From JAVXTH01 sp036642795 (GTDB lineage: Bacteria > Bacillota_I > Bacilli_A > Erysipelotrichales > Erysipelotrichaceae), in assembly GCA_036642795.1 (NCBI GenBank), contig JAVXTH010000048.1:1-7324 (forward strand): DNA of 7,324 bases, written 5' to 3'. The translations under genes and the position numbers were made by a program. The notes below the pieces were generated by a model. The model was not told where the DNA came from and searched no databases. It saw only the letters and a program-made list of their open reading frames with translations. Shown piece by piece: positions 5,250 through 7,324 of the stretch; the stretch's first letter is position 1, and every line of letters starts with the position of its first letter.

Positions 5250-5287
5250 AAAAGAAAGTCTGATTTGATTAAAATCAGGCTTTTCTT
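5250..5287. terminator. bidirectional intrinsic terminator
   Basis: AAAGTCTGATTT (5255-5266) pairs with AAATCAGGCTTT (5272-5283), 12 base pairs with one G-T wobble on the plus strand, around loop GATTA. On the plus strand it is followed by TTTTCTT; on the minus strand CTTTTTTA follows (complement of 5247-5254). It serves both the carboxypeptidase gene and the converging surface-protein gene, whose stops lie at 5249 and 5293. Confidence 0.9.
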
Positions 5288-5292
5288 ATGTT

Positions 5293-7324
5293 TTAATGAG
5301 ATGCTTTTTTCTTTTTATTTAAAACTAACACAACTCCAATCGTAGATCCTGCAAGTAACAACATTAAGACATAGCCGATCATGTTTGTAGAATCAAAGGT
5401 ATCCGGCGTTTTAGTTGGTGCCTTTGCAGTAGAATCTTTTATAATCGGTTCTTTTACTACTGGATCTTTTTTAACTGGATCTTTCACAATTGGATCTTTT
5501 ACTACAGGTTCTTTTTCAACTTCTTTGGCATCATAATAAACAATCGCATAGGTTGAGAATAAATTTGATTCAAATAAAAGTTGATTATCTTTGCAAGTTG
5601 CCTTTAATAATTCCGCAAGCCCATCATGAATTCTTATAACACCGAAGGTTCTTCCTTCCTTCAATAAGTCTTCTGGTAATAACACCTGAAAGCTAATTGG
5701 TGAAACAAGGGATGTCATATTACCTAATGAGTTCTTGTTTGCTTTCAACATAACTCCCAAATCTAAATATTGAGCAACGAGCATTGGGGAGTCATTCTTG
5801 GTTGATAAAGCTTTTAATTCACGCTTAAGTTCTTTTAAATCAGGTGCTGTAATTTCATTTTCTTTCATTTGTTGAGTCGTGATTGAAGTTGTAATCGATT
5901 CACCTTTCTCAATCGCAGCTTTAACATTAGCTGCCGTTTGTGCATCGGTATAATTTTGAAAATCACCATTTATAATCGCTGTACTAGTTTCATTAATGCT
6001 CTGTTCTGTCTTCGGATTATTTATTACTCCTGGAGTTACTTGATCAACTGGTTTGCTTTGATCAAGGACTGGTGGTTGTTCAACTGCTGGTTTTTCAAAT
6101 ACCGTTACATCACATGTTGCTTTTATACCACCAACGGTTGCACTAATCGTTGTAGTCCCAGCTTTTATACTTGTTACAACTCCATCTTTTACACTTGCAA
6201 TGGATGGCTTTGATGATTCCCAAACTACTGTATTATCAAATATCATATTTGGCTTATACATTAATTTAAATGTACCCGTTTCACCAAGTTGAATCTTCAT
6301 TGTTGTTTTATCAAGAGCAGCAGATGTTGCTTTTTTAGGAAAAACTGTTCCATTAATTAAACCACATTCTCCTTTGTCGATAAAGTTTTCAACATCATTC
6401 CAAGGTGTCATTAAACCGGTTTGACTCGGTGATGTATAAAAGGAACCACCCATTATTTTAGGATCTTTCGTTGTGACTTTATCCAATGAGATAGCTTTTG
6501 TTTCTCCAACAAATGTTCCTCCTTCAATAACGATATTGGCATCTGCCATAATTCCACCATCACCGCTAATACTATTACCAATATATGCTCCTACTCTTTT
6601 TGATGAAAAAACACCTCCGTAGATATGTGCGGTTGCTTTACCAGTTTCACCAGCAACATAGAGTGCATAAAAAGACAATGGATTGTTCCAATCCGTTGAA
6701 TAATTACCTCCATATACTTTTAAATCTCCAGCTGATCCTGCAAGAGCTCCTTGAATTCCTGTAACTGTTGCATTATTAATGGTCATTGTTCCATTATTAT
6801 TAATACAATAAGTATACAAATTTCCTCTCTTACTCGATGATGTAGAATGAAATGCTCCATTATTAATTACCGTTGTAGATCCATCAAGTGTTACAATCGC
6901 TCCACCTTTTGAATTAATCTCGCAATCATTGATTACTAAATCACCAAGACTTCGAATCATTCTTGCGTTATAACTGCCATTATTTAAATAGCCGACTTTA
7001 TTAACTTGATATTTTCCTGAATTTATAGTTAATTGTCCGCTTTTCTCATTTAATATTGTGTTTTGTGCGTTTGATTCAATCGCAAACTTATTATTGTTTG
7101 AATTTTCTAATGTTAGGCTACCTTCATTTACAATTCCAGTTTCTAATTCATCTGGATCATTCCATGTCCCAACCTCATTTTTTAAAGGTTTTCCTACCGT
7201 AAGGGTATGTCCGTTAAAATCTAGTGATACCTTCATCCCTTTGGTTATCGTAAAAGTGCTTAGCAAAGACGAATCTTCGCTTAATTTATAATCCCCCGAT
7301 TTATTAATTTCACTTAGATTCTTT
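5293..7324 (-). CDS. wall-anchored surface protein, beta-helix and Big_2 domains (5' part off the window)
   Basis: The frame stays open to the right edge, so 676 C-terminal residues are visible and the start and signal peptide lie outside. A TTG at 7266 is internal: the family-like LSEINKSGDYKLSEDSSL runs on upstream of it. From about 7300 to 6370 there are short repeats such as VINDCEI, TINNATVTG, VYGGNY, IYGGVF, IEGGTF and IMGGSF, typical of a right-handed parallel beta-helix. Bases 6330-6097 encode a Big_2 (bacterial Ig-like) domain (VVWESSKPSIASVKDGVVTS, AGTTTISATVGG). Bases about 5990-5530 encode a further domain ending FSTYAIVYYD, seen in Firmicute surface proteins but not named by me. 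Then come a five-residue proline repeat (5432-5521), a TPDTFDSTN motif (5383-5409), a hydrophobic segment and a KKKK tail. It is likely an adhesin or glycan-binding protein at the cell surface; ligand unknown. Its 3' end is at the shared terminator 5250-5287. Confidence 0.85.
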   Translation of the reverse strand, partial: KNLSEINKSGDYKLSEDSSLLSTFTITKGMKVSLDFNGHTLTVGKPLKNEVGTWNDPDELETGIVNEGSLTLENSNNNKFAIESNAQNTILNEKSGQLTINSGKYQVNKVGYLNNGSYNARMIRSLGDLVINDCEINSKGGAIVTLDGSTTVINNGAFHSTSSSKRGNLYTYCINNNGTMTINNATVTGIQGALAGSAGDLKVYGGNYSTDWNNPLSFYALYVAGETGKATAHIYGGVFSSKRVGAYIGNSISGDGGIMADANIVIEGGTFVGETKAISLDKVTTKDPKIMGGSFYTSPSQTGLMTPWNDVENFIDKGECGLINGTVFPKKATSAALDKTTMKIQLGETGTFKLMYKPNMIFDNTVVWESSKPSIASVKDGVVTSIKAGTTTISATVGGIKATCDVTVFEKPAVEQPPVLDQSKPVDQVTPGVINNPKTEQSINETSTAIINGDFQNYTDAQTAANVKAAIEKGESITTSITTQQMKENEITAPDLKELKRELKALSTKNDSPMLVAQYLDLGVMLKANKNSLGNMTSLVSPISFQVLLPEDLLKEGRTFGVIRIHDGLAELLKATCKDNQLLFESNLFSTYAIVYYDAKEVEKEPVVKDPIVKDPVKKDPVVKEPIIKDSTAKAPTKTPDTFDSTNMIGYVLMLLLAGSTIGVVLVLNKKKKASH
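5303..5409 (-). other. C-terminal membrane anchor with PDTF sorting-signal variant
   Basis: The last part of the surface protein has TPDTFDSTN (5383-5409), then about 21 hydrophobic residues (MIGYVLMLLLAGSTIGVVLVL, in part) and a basic end NKKKKASH. This is the layout of a sortase signal: motif, membrane helix, positive tail. However the glycine or alanine that follows Thr in LPxTG/LPxTA-type motifs is Phe (TTT codon), and the Leu is Thr. The DSTN that follows is common after TG in related proteins. It may use an unusual sortase, or the protein may stay as a plain membrane anchor. Confidence 0.65.
5432..5521 (-). repeat. six tandem 15-bp repeats coding for the proline spacer
   Basis: Six units of 15 bases start at 5432, 5447, 5462, 5477, 5492 and 5507. 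The core GGATCTTT (plus strand) is kept with small changes: one unit has GAATCTTT and two have GGTTCTTT. On the coding strand they give the five-residue unit K-[DE]-P-x-x, with K and D/E alternating, between the C-terminal domain and the sorting signal. Such spacers are known to carry a surface domain across the cell wall. The unit is a multiple of three, so copy-number change keeps the frame. Confidence 0.85.

Noticed and set aside
5432..5521. Repeat array as a CRISPR
   Set aside because: Units are 15 bases, contiguous with no spacers, and in frame within a coding sequence as a proline spacer.
7264..7266. TTG as the start of the surface-protein gene
   Set aside because: The frame is open to the window edge with in-family sequence upstream, no ribosome site is present, and a signal peptide is missing, so the true start lies outside.

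Overview
The window is AT-rich, uses the standard genetic code (TGG for Trp, TGA only as stop) and reads as chromosome of a low-GC, endospore-forming Firmicute. Evidence is a CotF-type spore-coat gene, a Bacillus-type DUF402 nucleotidase and YutG-type PgpA, AGGAGG/GGTGAT ribosome sites, and a large wall-anchored protein ending in a modified sorting signal of the 'xTxDxTN' kind. That last trait recalls Erysipelotrichia-like gut bacteria, but the lineage is an inference.

Layout. 1-261 has no gene. It carries, on the minus strand, the terminator of the DUF402 gene, a purine-rich tract, a strong TTGACA/TATTAT promoter and a boxA-like rRNA leader, so a 16S rRNA gene probably starts just beyond the left edge. 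262-813 (-) is an Ntdp/YgaC-type nucleoside tri-/diphosphatase. Divergent from it, 925-1408 (+) is a tightly coupled pair of small spore-coat-like genes closed by a terminator, followed by 1465-1932 (+), a free methionine-(R)-sulfoxide reductase of the GAF type. Converging on this is a minus-strand operon (3623 down to 1929): PgpA-type phosphatase, a thioredoxin-fold lipoprotein, and a divergent AAC(3)/YokD-family acetyltransferase. The operon's terminator lies inside the 3' end of the reductase gene. Divergent from the operon, 3753-5249 (+) is an M32 (Taq-type) metallocarboxypeptidase. A bidirectional terminator separates it from 5293-7324 (-), the C-terminal 676 residues of a surface protein whose start is off the right edge: beta-helix repeats, a Big_2 domain, an unrecognised C-terminal domain, a five-residue proline repeat and a membrane anchor.

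Most of this is housekeeping. No defence system, mobile element, CRISPR array or clearly new system is visible. The best leads are the AAC(3)-family protein that lacks family motif residues and is translationally coupled to a lipid-anchored thioredoxin, the PDTF sorting-signal variant, and several compact 3'-end arrangements in which terminators overlap coding sequence.
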